Translations under genes and position numbers: made by a program
Source of the DNA: CAVSCD01 sp963726335
GTDB lineage: Bacteria > Acidobacteriota > Aminicenantia > Aminicenantales > UBA8522
NCBI GenBank assembly: GCA_963726335.1
Contig: CAVSCD010000011.1
Span: 248,001-312,000, forward strand
DNA length: 64,000 nucleotides
Reading direction: 5' to 3'
Part shown: positions 44,538 through 53,791 of the stretch, one piece after another
Numbering within the stretch: the stretch's first letter is position 1
Layout of the letters: each line of letters opens with the position of its first letter
The notes under the pieces: generated by a model
The model's database searches: none
Told to the model about the DNA's origin: nothing
The model's input: the letters and a program-made list of their open reading frames with translations, nothing else

Positions 44538-46739
44538 ATGCCGAGAAACCGCCTCGGGCTGATGCCCCTGGCCGCGGTCATGCTGGCCATGGCCTGGCCG
44601 GCGGCGGCCGATCCCCAGGCGCCCGCCACGAAGATCACCTACGAGCAAGCCTACAGCCAGGAGCCGCGAGAGGGCGGGTTCGCGCGGATGAGCGGGATGG
44701 TCTCCTGGCTCGACGACGAGAGCTGCCTCGTCCGGGAGTGGGACGATAAAGCCAAGGCGATGCGCTTTTTCAGGATCGCGGCCGGGACCGGAGTCAAGAC
44801 CCCCCACCTGGATCTCGAGTCGATGCAGAAGGGCCTCCCCCAGGGCTTCGCGGCCGGGACGCAAGCCGCCGCGAGCGCCGACATGTCGCGGCTCATCTTC
44901 AATTCCCGGAACGACCTGTATCTTTACCTGCCCAAGACACAGGCGTTCCGCCGGCTGACCGCGAACCCCGCGCCGGAGAAGACGCCTCGGCTGTCCCCCG
45001 ACGCCCGGTACGTCGCCTTCACCCGGGACAACAACCTCTGGGCCTGCGATCTCGACACCGGGCTCGAGTTCCAGATAACGGCCGACGGCTCGGAGACGAT
45101 CCTCAACGGCTGCGAATCCTGGGTCTACATGGAGGAGGTCTCGAACCGGCAATCGCAGTTTGCCGCGTTCTGGTGGTCCCCGGACAGCCGGAAGCTCGTC
45201 TTCCAGCGGTTCGATGACAGCCCCGTCCCGGTCTTCAACATCGTCCGCTCGACCGGTGTCCACGGCGAGCTCGAACGCCAGCGCTATCCGAAAGCCGGCG
45301 ATCCCAACCCCCGCGTCAAGGTGGGCATCGCCAGCCTCCCGGACAACACGGTCGTCTGGGCGGATTTCGACGAACGGGCCGACGAGTACCTGGCTTGGCC
45401 GAAGTGGTTCGCCGACAGCTCCCGAGTGGCCGTCCAGTGGATGAACCGGGGCCAGGACGAGATCAAGCTGTTCGCCGTCGACCCCGCCACCGGGAAAAAG
45501 AGGGAGATCTACGGTGAAAAGCAGCCGGCCTGGGTCGAGTTCTTCCCCGACCTCCATTTCCTCAAGGACGGCAGTGGCTTCCTGCTGAGGACCGACGCCG
45601 ACGGCTGGAGCCACCTTTATCTTTATGACCTCGCCGGCCATCTCAGAGCCAGGCTGACCCGGGGGGAATGGGCCGTGGGAGGAATCAGCCTGGTCGACGA
45701 GAAAAACAGGCGGGTCTATTTTACGGCCGCCAAGGACGACACCACGGGGACGCAGCTTTTCCGGGTGGGCTTCGATGGCCGCGGCCTTGAGCAGCTGACG
45801 AGGGAGCCGGGCACCCATATCACTCAGGTATCTCCCGGCGGGAGCTACTTCACGGATTTTTTCTCGACCGCGTCATCGCGGGGCCGGCAGGCCTTCTACC
45901 GGACCGACGGCGCCCTGGTGCGGAGCATCCCAGCGCCGGACGCGAGTCCATGGGAGGGTTATCGGCTGGCCAAAAAGGAGCTGTTCAGGATCCCCACCGA
46001 GGACGGCTACGCCCTGCCCGCCTATTGGATACTCCCTCCGGACCTCGACCGATCGAAAAAATATCCGGTCCTCTTCCAGGTCTACGGCGGCCCGGCCGCG
46101 CCCACGGTCTCCGATACGTATCCTTCTGTCTCGCAGCTCTACCTCGCCCAGGAGGGGATCATCGTGATGAGCGTCGACCACCGGGGGTCGGGCCATTTCG
46201 GCAAGAAGGGGACGGCGCTCATGCACCGCAACCTGGGCAAGTGGGAGATGAACGACCTCATCCAGGCGGTCAAATGGCTCCGTGAGCAGCCCTTCGTCGA
46301 CGCTTCGAAGATCGGCATCACCGGGTCGAGCTACGGCGGCTACGCGACCTGCCTCGCCTTAACCCGCGGCGCCGGCTATTTCACCCACGGCCTCGCGGGC
46401 TCCTCGGTCACGGATTGGCAGCTTTACGATTCCATCTACACCGAACGGTACATGGACGCGCCCGCGGAAAATAAGGAGGGCTACGAGTCGGGCTCGGTCA
46501 TGACGCACGCCAAGAACCTCAAGGGCGTCCTGTTCATCGAACACGGCGACATGGATGACAACGTCCACATGCAGAACTCGGTCCAGCTGATCAATGCCCT
46601 GATGGACGAAGGCAAGGACTTCGATTTCGCGTTGTTCCCGAACCAGCGGCACGGCTACGGCGGGAAGAAGAGAGAAGCGGCCAACCGGCGCGCCGTCGAT
46701 TTCTGGTTCAGGCACCTCCTCGGCAGGTCGAATGGCTGA
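44538..46739 (+). CDS. Exported dipeptidyl peptidase IV (S9B)
   Basis: A 733-residue prolyl peptidase that removes X-Pro dipeptides. A signal peptide (LMPLAAVMLAMAWPAAA) precedes an eight-bladed propeller domain, with the substrate N-terminus-binding Glu pair in WVYMEEVSNR. The alpha/beta hydrolase domain has the nucleophile Ser598 in GSSYGGYAT, Asp in EHGDMDDNVH and His in NQRHGYGG. An AAGGAG site lies before the ATG. It overlaps the next gene by 8 nt. A peptide-scavenging role fits an amino-acid-fermenting anaerobe with two GDH genes. Confidence 0.93.
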   Translation: MPRNRLGLMPLAAVMLAMAWPAAADPQAPATKITYEQAYSQEPREGGFARMSGMVSWLDDESCLVREWDDKAKAMRFFRIAAGTGVKTPHLDLESMQKGLPQGFAAGTQAAASADMSRLIFNSRNDLYLYLPKTQAFRRLTANPAPEKTPRLSPDARYVAFTRDNNLWACDLDTGLEFQITADGSETILNGCESWVYMEEVSNRQSQFAAFWWSPDSRKLVFQRFDDSPVPVFNIVRSTGVHGELERQRYPKAGDPNPRVKVGIASLPDNTVVWADFDERADEYLAWPKWFADSSRVAVQWMNRGQDEIKLFAVDPATGKKREIYGEKQPAWVEFFPDLHFLKDGSGFLLRTDADGWSHLYLYDLAGHLRARLTRGEWAVGGISLVDEKNRRVYFTAAKDDTTGTQLFRVGFDGRGLEQLTREPGTHITQVSPGGSYFTDFFSTASSRGRQAFYRTDGALVRSIPAPDASPWEGYRLAKKELFRIPTEDGYALPAYWILPPDLDRSKKYPVLFQVYGGPAAPTVSDTYPSVSQLYLAQEGIIVMSVDHRGSGHFGKKGTALMHRNLGKWEMNDLIQAVKWLREQPFVDASKIGITGSSYGGYATCLALTRGAGYFTHGLAGSSVTDWQLYDSIYTERYMDAPAENKEGYESGSVMTHAKNLKGVLFIEHGDMDDNVHMQNSVQLINALMDEGKDFDFALFPNQRHGYGGKKREAANRRAVDFWFRHLLGRSNG

Positions 46740-47649
46740 CCCGGCGCGGGGCTTTATCAGGCAACGGTCCTGTCCGGCCTGCGGCAGCGGCCGGATCCGG
46801 CCCCATCGGGAAGGAACGTACTCCGGCCGGCTGACCCATGACGACATCAAGATCACCGACAGCCGGTACGGCATGACCTGGGACTTGAGTCTTTGTCTCG
46901 AATGCGGCCACCTGTTCGCCGACCCCTGCCCGACGCCGGAATTCATATTTTCGCTTTACGGCGAGGTGGAGGACCCCCTCTATGAGGACGAGGCGGAGGG
47001 CCGGGCCAGGAACTTCCTGGGGATCTTGAAGCAACTGGAATCGCTGGCGCCCGGAAAAGGCCCTCTCTTCGACGTCGGGGCGGCGACCGGGATCCTCCTC
47101 GACCTCGCCCGCTCCCGCGGCTGGCAGCCGGACGGGACCGATCCGAGCGCCTGGGCCGTCCGCGTGGCCGCCGCCAAGTACGGCCTCAGCCTGAGGCAGG
47201 GCCCGTTCGAGAGCGCCGCACTCCCCCAGGATCGCTACGCGGCCGTCACCATGGTGGATATCATCGAGCACACCCCTATCCCCTTCGAGGCTGTGAAAAA
47301 GGCCGGACAGATCCTGCGGCCGGGCGGCATTCTGGCGCTCGTCACGCCGGATATCCACAGCGCGTCGGCCCGGATCGCCGGCCGCAGCTGGTGGCATCTC
47401 CGGCCGGCCCATCTCGCTTACTTCTCCAGGGCATCGCTGGCCGCGCTTCTCGGCCGGGCGGGATTCGCGATCGTCCGGGAGCGCCGCTACTCCTGGACCT
47501 TCAGCCTGCACTATCTCATGTCTCGGAAACGGGCTTCCGGGCTTTTGCTCCGGAACCGGCAACTGGCTTCTTTTTTGAAAAGAGTTCGGATAAAATTGGC
47601 GCTCGGCGATTCCTTCGAGGTTTACGCCGTCAAGGAGAAACACGCTTGA
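46732..47649 (+). CDS. SAM-dependent methyltransferase with zinc-ribbon N-terminus
   Basis: A 305-residue class I methyltransferase. The N-terminus carries two Cys pairs, CPACGSG and CLECGHLF, a zinc ribbon often found in methyltransferases of sugar and cell-surface pathways. The SAM site is FDVGAATGILLDLA near residue 113 with a later VTMVDIIEHTP and LRPGGILALVTPD. Substrate unknown. It overlaps the DPP-IV gene and its stop overlaps the UbiA-type start, suggesting one transcript. Confidence 0.8.
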   Translation: MADPARGFIRQRSCPACGSGRIRPHREGTYSGRLTHDDIKITDSRYGMTWDLSLCLECGHLFADPCPTPEFIFSLYGEVEDPLYEDEAEGRARNFLGILKQLESLAPGKGPLFDVGAATGILLDLARSRGWQPDGTDPSAWAVRVAAAKYGLSLRQGPFESAALPQDRYAAVTMVDIIEHTPIPFEAVKKAGQILRPGGILALVTPDIHSASARIAGRSWWHLRPAHLAYFSRASLAALLGRAGFAIVRERRYSWTFSLHYLMSRKRASGLLLRNRQLASFLKRVRIKLALGDSFEVYAVKEKHA

Positions 47650-48539
47650 ACGCCTATCTCCGCGGCCTGCGGCTTGAGAGATGGCCGAGGAGCCTGGCCA
47701 TCGCGCTCGGCTGCGCCTCCTTTTTCTTTCTCCACCGGGAGGCCGTCGGGGAGTTCCCGCCGGGGGCGATCGCCTGGCGGCTGGTCCTGGCGTTTCTCCT
47801 GACCTGGATCATCTCCACCGCCAACTACGTCCTCAACGAAATCGTCGACGCGCCCTTCGACGCCCATCACCCGGTCAAGCGCCTTCGCCCGCTCGTCCAG
47901 CGGGAGATCAAGCCGGGACCGTTCGCCATGATGGGGGCAGCCCTCACCGTCGTCGGGCTCGGCGGCGCCCGCCTGATGTTCTCCCGGGCGTTCTTCTTCT
48001 CCCTGCTGGCCCTCCTGATCGCGGGTTTCATTTACAACGTGAAACCCATCCGGACGAAGGACATCCCTTTTCTCGACGCCATCTCCGAGTCGGCCAACAA
48101 CCCGATCCGGCTCCTGATCGGCTGGTTCGCCTTCGCTCCAATCCACCAGTGGCCGCCTCTCAGCCTGCTCGTGGGCTGGTGGGCGTTCGGGAACTTCCTG
48201 ATGACGGCCAAGCGGCTGTCCGAGTTCCGTCTGCTCAAGGAGAAGGCCGCCGATTACCGCCTGTCCCACAAGAGATACACGAAGAAAGAGCTCCTCCTCG
48301 GGATGATCGTCAGCGCCGTGGCCACACTGGCGAGCGCTGTCTACGGCGCTCTGGAACTCGACATCCCCGCCCTGCTCTATCTCGCCCCCGTTCTGGCGCT
48401 CTACCTGACCCTTTTCTTCAGGAAGACACTGGAGGAAAAGGAGATCATGGAAGAGCCGGAGAGCCTGCTCCGCAATCCTCTCATAGCCGTCTTCACCATC
48501 GCCCTGGCCTGCCTTTTTGCCCTTTCGATTTTCTTGTGA
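47646..48539 (+). CDS. UbiA family prenyltransferase
   Basis: A 297-residue membrane protein with about eight helices. The first Asp-rich motif reads NEIVDAPFDAHHPVKRLRPL and the second is near KDIPFLDAISESANNPIRLL. The HPVKRLRP form resembles decaprenyl-phosphate phosphoribosyltransferase-like members more than quinone enzymes. It transfers a phosphate-activated group onto or from a polyprenyl chain; the substrate is not determined. The start appears to be a TTG at 47646, overlapping the methyltransferase stop. Confidence 0.8.
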   Translation: MNAYLRGLRLERWPRSLAIALGCASFFFLHREAVGEFPPGAIAWRLVLAFLLTWIISTANYVLNEIVDAPFDAHHPVKRLRPLVQREIKPGPFAMMGAALTVVGLGGARLMFSRAFFFSLLALLIAGFIYNVKPIRTKDIPFLDAISESANNPIRLLIGWFAFAPIHQWPPLSLLVGWWAFGNFLMTAKRLSEFRLLKEKAADYRLSHKRYTKKELLLGMIVSAVATLASAVYGALELDIPALLYLAPVLALYLTLFFRKTLEEKEIMEEPESLLRNPLIAVFTIALACLFALSIFL

Positions 48540-48551
48540 TAGATTAGCCGC

Positions 48552-49199
48552 ATGACGACTCTGGACATCATCCTCAGGCTTCTTCTGGCGATCTCCCTGG
48601 GGGGGATCATCGGTTTGGAGCGCGAGGCGAGCCACAAGCCGGCCGGCCTGCGGACGCACATCCTGATCTGCATCAGCGCCGCGATGATGATGATCCTGTC
48701 GGAGCTTCTGCTCGCGGGAAACCCGGTGCCGACCGGCGACCTCCTCCGGGTGGCCGCGGCGGTGATCATGGGCATGGGGTTCATCGGGGCGGGGACGATC
48801 ATCCAGTCGGAGGGCACGGTTCACGGGCTGACCACCGCCTCGACCCTCTGGACCGTCTCGGCGCTGGGGCTGGTGGTCGGCGCGGGCCGCTATCTCGTCG
48901 CCGTCATCTTTTCGGTCCTGGTGCTGGCGGCGCTCCTGCTCTTCCGAAGGATCGAAGAGACGCATCTCAAGAAGGGTCTCTACCACTACCAGGTCAAGAT
49001 CAAGGAGCGTCCCGATATCCTCATCAACTTGAGGAAGCTCATTTTCCATCTCGGGCTGAAACTGGCCGAACTCAATCTGCGGAAGGACGGGGATGCTTTC
49101 AACGTGACTCTGGCCTTCTCCTCGTCCGAGGAAAAGGAACGGCAGTTCAACCAGAGCCTGCTTGACCTGGGCGATGTCCTCGAAATCAAGATTGACTAA
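48552..49199 (+). CDS. mgtC: MgtC/SapB family membrane protein
   Basis: A 215-residue protein with four N-terminal helices carrying the family motif GIIGLEREASHKPAGLRTH and VIMGMGFIGAGTI, and a cytoplasmic ACT-like C-terminal domain (about 140-215). MgtC-type proteins affect magnesium and phosphate homeostasis and inhibit F-ATPase in Salmonella; the role here is unproven. It lies 12 nt after the UbiA-type gene and overlaps the rdgB start. Confidence 0.88.
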   Translation: MTTLDIILRLLLAISLGGIIGLEREASHKPAGLRTHILICISAAMMMILSELLLAGNPVPTGDLLRVAAAVIMGMGFIGAGTIIQSEGTVHGLTTASTLWTVSALGLVVGAGRYLVAVIFSVLVLAALLLFRRIEETHLKKGLYHYQVKIKERPDILINLRKLIFHLGLKLAELNLRKDGDAFNVTLAFSSSEEKERQFNQSLLDLGDVLEIKID

Positions 49200-49848
49200 C
49201 GCCAGGATCGTCCTCGCGAGCGGCAACCGGGGGAAGATCAGGGAAATGAAGCGCGCCCTGGCCGGGCTGCCGGTGGTCATCATTTCCCTCGAAGACATCG
49301 GGGTCACGAGGACCGTTGAAGAGAATGGCCGGACGTTCCGGGAGAACGCCAGGCTCAAGAGCGTCGCCTACAGCCTGGAGAGCGATCATCTCACGCTGGC
49401 CGAGGATTCCGGTCTCGAAGTGGACCATCTCCATGGGGCGCCCGGAGTCTACTCGGCGCGCTTTTCGGCGCCCCGCGCCACCGACCAAAAGAACGTCCGG
49501 AAAGTGCTGCGGCTGATGAAGAGCGTGCCCTGGGGCGGGCGGGGCGCCCGTTTCGTTTGTCATCTCGTCCTGGCCCGGCAGGGCCAGGTCATCAAGGAAG
49601 TGAGGGGTGTCGTCCGGGGACGGATCGCCCTGGCCCCGAAGGGAGATAGGGGGTTCGGCTACGACCCGGTCTTCTATTATGCCCCGCTCCGGAGGATGTT
49701 CGCCGAGCTCCCGGCCGACCTCAAGAATTCGGTCAGCCACCGCGGCCGCGCGCTCGCGAAAATGCGAGCATACCTGTCCGCACGGCTCCGCCGGTCCGCC
49801 GGCGCCGGAAAAACGGGGAGAAGGGGGCCGAGCCCCCTCCGTCCCTGA
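49174..49848 (+). CDS. rdgB: dITP/XTP pyrophosphatase (RdgB/HAM1)
   Basis: A 224-residue house-cleaning enzyme that hydrolyses non-canonical purine triphosphates. Motifs: IVLASGNRGKIREM near residue 10, TLAEDSGLEVDHLHGAPGVYSARF near 75, and the C-terminal GFGYDPVFYY with NSVSHRGRA. The ATG at 49174 lies inside mgtC; a TTG at 49192 is an alternative start closer to the family N-terminus. A charged, Arg-rich tail of about 20 residues is non-homologous. It converges with the ComEA-like gene, leaving 20 nt. Confidence 0.9.
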   Translation: MSSKSRLTNARIVLASGNRGKIREMKRALAGLPVVIISLEDIGVTRTVEENGRTFRENARLKSVAYSLESDHLTLAEDSGLEVDHLHGAPGVYSARFSAPRATDQKNVRKVLRLMKSVPWGGRGARFVCHLVLARQGQVIKEVRGVVRGRIALAPKGDRGFGYDPVFYYAPLRRMFAELPADLKNSVSHRGRALAKMRAYLSARLRRSAGAGKTGRRGPSPLRP

Positions 49849-49868
49849 AAGCTCAATTCGCGCCGCCC

Positions 49869-50180
49869 TCACTTGCCGCCGGCTTCGGCGCCCACGGTGA
49901 TCTGGTCCTTGAGCTGACCGAACACCTTCTCGCCGATGCCCCGCACCTTCATGAGATCCTCGACCCGCTTGAAGTTTCCGTTCTCCTTCCGATAGTCGAG
50001 GATCCGCTGGGCGATCGCCGGCCCCACCCCCGGCAGCTTCTGCAGCTCATCCGACTGGGCGGTGTTGATGTTGATCTTTTGGTCCGGCGACTTGGACCCG
50101 GCCTGGAGAGAGAACAGCGGCTGGAGGACGAGGCCGAGGACGAGGGCCGCGGCCAGCGCTCCGATCTTAAAGTGTTTCAT
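49869..50180 (-). CDS. ComEA-like helix-hairpin-helix protein
   Basis: A 103-residue exported protein: signal peptide (IGALAAALVLGLVLQPLFSLQAG), then two helix-hairpin-helix units, ININTAQSDELQKLPGVGPAIAQRIL and the partner VEDLMKVRGIGEKVF. Such proteins bind DNA without sequence specificity, as ComEA does in DNA uptake. AAAGGAGG precedes the ATG. A dprA gene lies 4 kb away, and together they hint at natural transformation, though other competence genes are not in view. Confidence 0.85.
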   Translation of the reverse strand: MKHFKIGALAAALVLGLVLQPLFSLQAGSKSPDQKININTAQSDELQKLPGVGPAIAQRILDYRKENGNFKRVEDLMKVRGIGEKVFGQLKDQITVGAEAGGK

Positions 50181-50395
50181 GAAAACCTCCTTTCACCGTC
50201 CTCTCATGCAACCGCGGGGCCAAACCCGAGCTTCTGCTATTCCGAGAATTATCTGCAGTTTAGACCATGGCGTTCGACTCCCACAGCAACCACTCGTTAA
50301 CCTCCCGACCCCCGCAACGTCAACCTCTATTACCGAAGGCCTGTCGGTCAACGGATGCGCTGTGCCTGCCCTGGGGGAGTGGGCGGCCAGCCGAA

Positions 50396-50604
50396 GCGGC
50401 CATTGAAGGTTTAGCCCGATCAAAGCGCAATTCGAGGGAACCCCGGGTTTTGGGCGGCGAGTATGTATTGAGCTCGAAAGAGAATTAGGAAACGCCACCC
50501 GATAAACACCCAATATCATCGAAGCGAAAGGGACTGATTATGCGAGTTACGGAGCCGCCGAGAATTGCGTTTTGAGAGCGGCGTTAAAAACCTGAACGGG
50601 AGCG
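50396..50604 (-). repeat. Dispersed repeat A, copy 3
   Basis: Reverse-orientation copy, 209 nt. Read on the minus strand it begins TCCCGTTCAGGTTTTTAACG, has CTCGGCGGCTCCGTAACTCGC, then GCTCAATACATACTCGCCGC and TTCAATGGCCGC. It fills most of the 460-nt gap between xerC and the ComEA-like gene. The other part, 50181-50395, shows no feature. Confidence 0.85.
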
Positions 50605-50640
50605 AGGCGGGTTGCCCACTCCCTCAAGGCAGGCGGCCAA

Positions 50641-51534
50641 TTACGACCGGGGATGGCTTTTGCGGTAGACGCCCATGAGGTGCCCGAGGTCGAGGTGGGT
50701 GTACTTCTGCGTCGTGGCCAGGCTCTCGTGTCCGAGGAGTTCCTGGATGACCCGGAGGTCGGCGCCCCGGCTCAGCAGGTGCGAGGCGAACGAGTGCCGG
50801 AGCGAGTGCGGGCTGATCTTCCGGCGGACGGCGGTCTGGCGAATATACTTGTCGACGATCCGCTCGACCGAGCGGGTGGTGATGCGCCGCCCTTTGTAAT
50901 TCAGGAAGAGGGCGTAATCGCCCGGCTTCTCGCCCAGTAGCGCCGCCCGCGCGGTCAGGTAGCCCTTGACCCGCTCCCGGGCGATGGCGCCGAACGGGAC
51001 GATCCGCTCCTTTTTGCCCTTGCCGCGAACCCGGACGAGCCTGTCGGCCAGGTGGATGTCTTCGAGGTTGATGCCGACGAGCTCGCTCACCCGGATCCCC
51101 GTCGCGTAGAGGAGCTCGAGCGCGGCCTTGTCGCGGAGGTCGAGCGGCTTTGTCGAGGGCGGCATGTCCAGGAAGCCGGCCATCTCCTCTTCCGTGAGGA
51201 ACGACGGGACGAGCTGCTCCTGCTTCGGCGTCGCCACGAGCGAGGCCGGATTCTCGGCCGTCCAGCCGCGCTTCAGCGCGTACCGGTAGAACGAGCGAAC
51301 GGCGGCCAGCTTCCGGGCGAGCGAGGATTTCTTCAGCCGTCTTTCGTGGAGCTCGGCCATGAACCCCCGGATTTGGAGGTTGTCGGCGTTACGGAGCGAA
51401 ACCCGGCGGACGTCGAGGTAGCCGATGAACTGCCCGAGGTCCCGCTGGTAGCCCGAGACGGTGTGAACGGACGCGTTCCTCTCGTGCCGGAGCTGGTCAA
51501 GGAATTCGTCCAGGTCCTTAAGGTCTCGCTTCAT
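50641..51534 (-). CDS. xerC: Tyrosine recombinase XerC/XerD
   Basis: A 297-residue recombinase that resolves chromosome dimers. The N-terminal SAM-like DNA-binding domain covers residues 1-90 (FLDQLRHERNASVHTVSGYQ). Catalytic residues visible are Arg148 (GIRVSEL), Lys172 (GKGKKER), His243 and Arg246 (HSLRHSF), His269 (LLGHESL) and nucleophile Tyr278 (TQKYTH). It overlaps topA by 17 nt, and the topA-xerC neighbourhood is common in bacteria. I cannot decide XerC versus XerD by eye. Not near integron or phage genes. Confidence 0.92.
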   Translation of the reverse strand: MKRDLKDLDEFLDQLRHERNASVHTVSGYQRDLGQFIGYLDVRRVSLRNADNLQIRGFMAELHERRLKKSSLARKLAAVRSFYRYALKRGWTAENPASLVATPKQEQLVPSFLTEEEMAGFLDMPPSTKPLDLRDKAALELLYATGIRVSELVGINLEDIHLADRLVRVRGKGKKERIVPFGAIARERVKGYLTARAALLGEKPGDYALFLNYKGRRITTRSVERIVDKYIRQTAVRRKISPHSLRHSFASHLLSRGADLRVIQELLGHESLATTQKYTHLDLGHLMGVYRKSHPRS

Positions 51535-53791
51535 CCTTGCCGGTGTCCGGGGGCTTTTCCGGCCCCGCGCCCTCGGCGGCCTCGGCCAAGGTTTCCTTGT
51601 AGCCGCACTTTTCGTCGGGACAATAGAGCAGGGCGGTCCCGCCCTTCTGTTTCTTCCGGAAGAGCACAGGCTTGGCGCACTTCGGGCAGGCCTGGCTGAG
51701 CGGCTCGTCCCAGCTCGCGAACCGGCACTTGGGGAAACGGCCGCAGCCGTAGAAGAACTTCCCCCGTCTCGTCGTCCGCTTCAAGAGCATGCCCCCGCAG
51801 CCGGCCGGGCAGGCGATGCCGGTCTCCACCTTCTCACTCACTTTCTTCTGGATGTACTTGCATTCCGGATATTTGGAGCAGGCCACGAACAGTCCGTAAC
51901 GGCCGCGCCGCCTGACGAGCTGGGCGCCGCAAGTGGGGCACTTTTCCTCCAGGGGCGTGACCTCGGGCTTGGTGAGACTCTGCTTGAACTTGCATTCGGG
52001 GTAGCCGGAGCACGCCTTGAACTGTCCGAACCGTCCCGTCCGGATGACCAGCGGCTTGGCGCACTCGGGGCATTTCTCGTCCACGGGGATCCCCTCGCCC
52101 CTGACGCTCTTGGCCTCGCCCGCCTTGGCCAGGTCCTGGCTCAGGAGGACATGGTACCGGCGGAGCGTTGTCAGCCAGTCCTCCTCGCCCTCGCTGATCT
52201 TGTCGAGCGCCTCCTCCATCAGGGCCGTGAACTTGTATTCCATCAGGTCGGCGAAGTTGGCCACCAGGAAGTCGGTGACGAACATCCCGAGCTCGGTCGG
52301 GACGAACTTGCCCTTGTCCTTGATGACATAGACCCGGTCCTGGAGCGTGCCGATGATCGGCGCATAGGTGCTCGGCCGCCCGATGCCTTTCGCTTCGAGC
52401 TCCTTGACCAGGCTGCCCTCGGTGTACCGCGGCGGGGGCTGCGTGAAATTCTGCTTGGTCTCGAGGTCGAGGAGCTTGAGCGTCTCGCCCTTCTGCGCTT
52501 TGGGGAGCTGCGCGGTCTCCTTGTCCAGGCTCGGGTAGACGACGAAGTAGCCGTTGAACCGGATGACCTCTCCCTTGGCCTTGAACTCGCACCGGTCGGC
52601 CATGATGGTGAAATCGGTTTCCTCGACCACGGCCGGGCTCATCTGCGAGGCGAGGAACTTGTTCCAGATCAGCTTGTAGAGGTCGTACTCTTCCTTCTTG
52701 AGATAGGGCTTCACGGCATCGGGGGGGAGATCGAGCGAGGTCGGCCGGATCGCCTCGTGGGCGTCCTGCGACTTCTTCTTGTTCTTGTAAACGTTCGGAT
52801 GCGGCGGGACGTAGGCGGCCGAGAAGCTGTCATGGATATGCTTCCTGGCCCCGGCCAGGGCGGCCTCCGAGATCCGGACCGAATCCGTGCGCATGTAAGT
52901 GATCAGGCCGACGAGGCCGCGTTCGCCGATCGGCATCCCCTCGTAAAGCTTCTGGGCCACGAACATCGTCTTCTTGACGGGAAACCCGAGGAGCCGAAAG
53001 CTCTCCTGCTGCAGGGTGCTCGTGATGTAGGGCGGTCCGGGATGCCGCTTCTTCTCCCGGACGGTGACGTCCGCGAGGATGAACGGCTGCTGCTTGAGGC
53101 CGGCGACGAGCTCCTGCGCCCGGGCGCCCTCCGCCACCTTGAATTTCTTGCCGTCGAGCTTGACGAGGTTGGCCTTGAAGGGCGGCGGCTCCGACGCTTC
53201 GAGCTGGGCGTTGACGGACCAGTACTCCTCGGCGACGAAGGCCTTGATTTCCTTCTCCCGCTCGCAGATGAGCCGGAGGGCGATCGACTGCACCCGCCCG
53301 GCGCTCAGCCCCTTCCCGATCTTTTTCCAGAGCAGGGGGCTGATCTGGTAGCCGACGAGCCGGTCCAGGATCCGGCGGGTCTGCTGGGCCTGGAACATGT
53401 TCTCATCGAGCGCCCCGAGGTGCTCGAAGGCTTCCTCGACGGCGGTCTGGGTGATCTCGTGAAAGACGGCCCGGCGGATGTTCGGGTTGTCCGCCTGCAG
53501 GAGCTGGCTGAGGTGCCAGCTGATGGCCTCGCCCTCCCGGTCGGGGTCGGCGGCCAGGATGACCGCGGTCGATTCCTTGGCGGCCTTCTGGAGCTCGGCG
53601 ACCGTCTTTTTCCGGTCCGGGAGGACGACGTAGGTGGGGGCGAAATCATGGTCGACGTCCACGCCGAGCTTGCTCTTGGGGAGGTCCCGGATATGCCCCA
53701 TCGACGCCTTGACGACATAGCGCGGGCCCAGGTAACGGTTGATGGTGTGCGCCTTGGCGGGCGATTCCACGATCACGAGTGACTTATCCAT
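51518..53791 (-). CDS. topA: DNA topoisomerase I
   Basis: A 757-residue type IA topoisomerase that relaxes negative supercoils. The Toprim domain opens with VIVESPAKAHTINRYLG and has the DPDREGEAISWHL acidic motif. Active Tyr299 is in GLITYMRTDSVRIS. The C-terminus has four zinc-ribbon modules: CPECAKPL to CSGYPEC, CPTCG to CSKYPEC, CPAGCG to CGRFPKC and CPKCAKP to CPDEKC. The start codon abuts the dprA stop. Operon order dprA-topA-xerC matches many genomes. Confidence 0.95.
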   Translation of the reverse strand: MDKSLVIVESPAKAHTINRYLGPRYVVKASMGHIRDLPKSKLGVDVDHDFAPTYVVLPDRKKTVAELQKAAKESTAVILAADPDREGEAISWHLSQLLQADNPNIRRAVFHEITQTAVEEAFEHLGALDENMFQAQQTRRILDRLVGYQISPLLWKKIGKGLSAGRVQSIALRLICEREKEIKAFVAEEYWSVNAQLEASEPPPFKANLVKLDGKKFKVAEGARAQELVAGLKQQPFILADVTVREKKRHPGPPYITSTLQQESFRLLGFPVKKTMFVAQKLYEGMPIGERGLVGLITYMRTDSVRISEAALAGARKHIHDSFSAAYVPPHPNVYKNKKKSQDAHEAIRPTSLDLPPDAVKPYLKKEEYDLYKLIWNKFLASQMSPAVVEETDFTIMADRCEFKAKGEVIRFNGYFVVYPSLDKETAQLPKAQKGETLKLLDLETKQNFTQPPPRYTEGSLVKELEAKGIGRPSTYAPIIGTLQDRVYVIKDKGKFVPTELGMFVTDFLVANFADLMEYKFTALMEEALDKISEGEEDWLTTLRRYHVLLSQDLAKAGEAKSVRGEGIPVDEKCPECAKPLVIRTGRFGQFKACSGYPECKFKQSLTKPEVTPLEEKCPTCGAQLVRRRGRYGLFVACSKYPECKYIQKKVSEKVETGIACPAGCGGMLLKRTTRRGKFFYGCGRFPKCRFASWDEPLSQACPKCAKPVLFRKKQKGGTALLYCPDEKCGYKETLAEAAEGAGPEKPPDTGKDEARP

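Noticed and set aside
50641..51534. Tyrosine recombinase as a phage or integron integrase
   Set aside because: Size, overlap with topA and the dprA-topA neighbourhood fit housekeeping XerC/D; no attachment site, phage gene or cassette array was seen.
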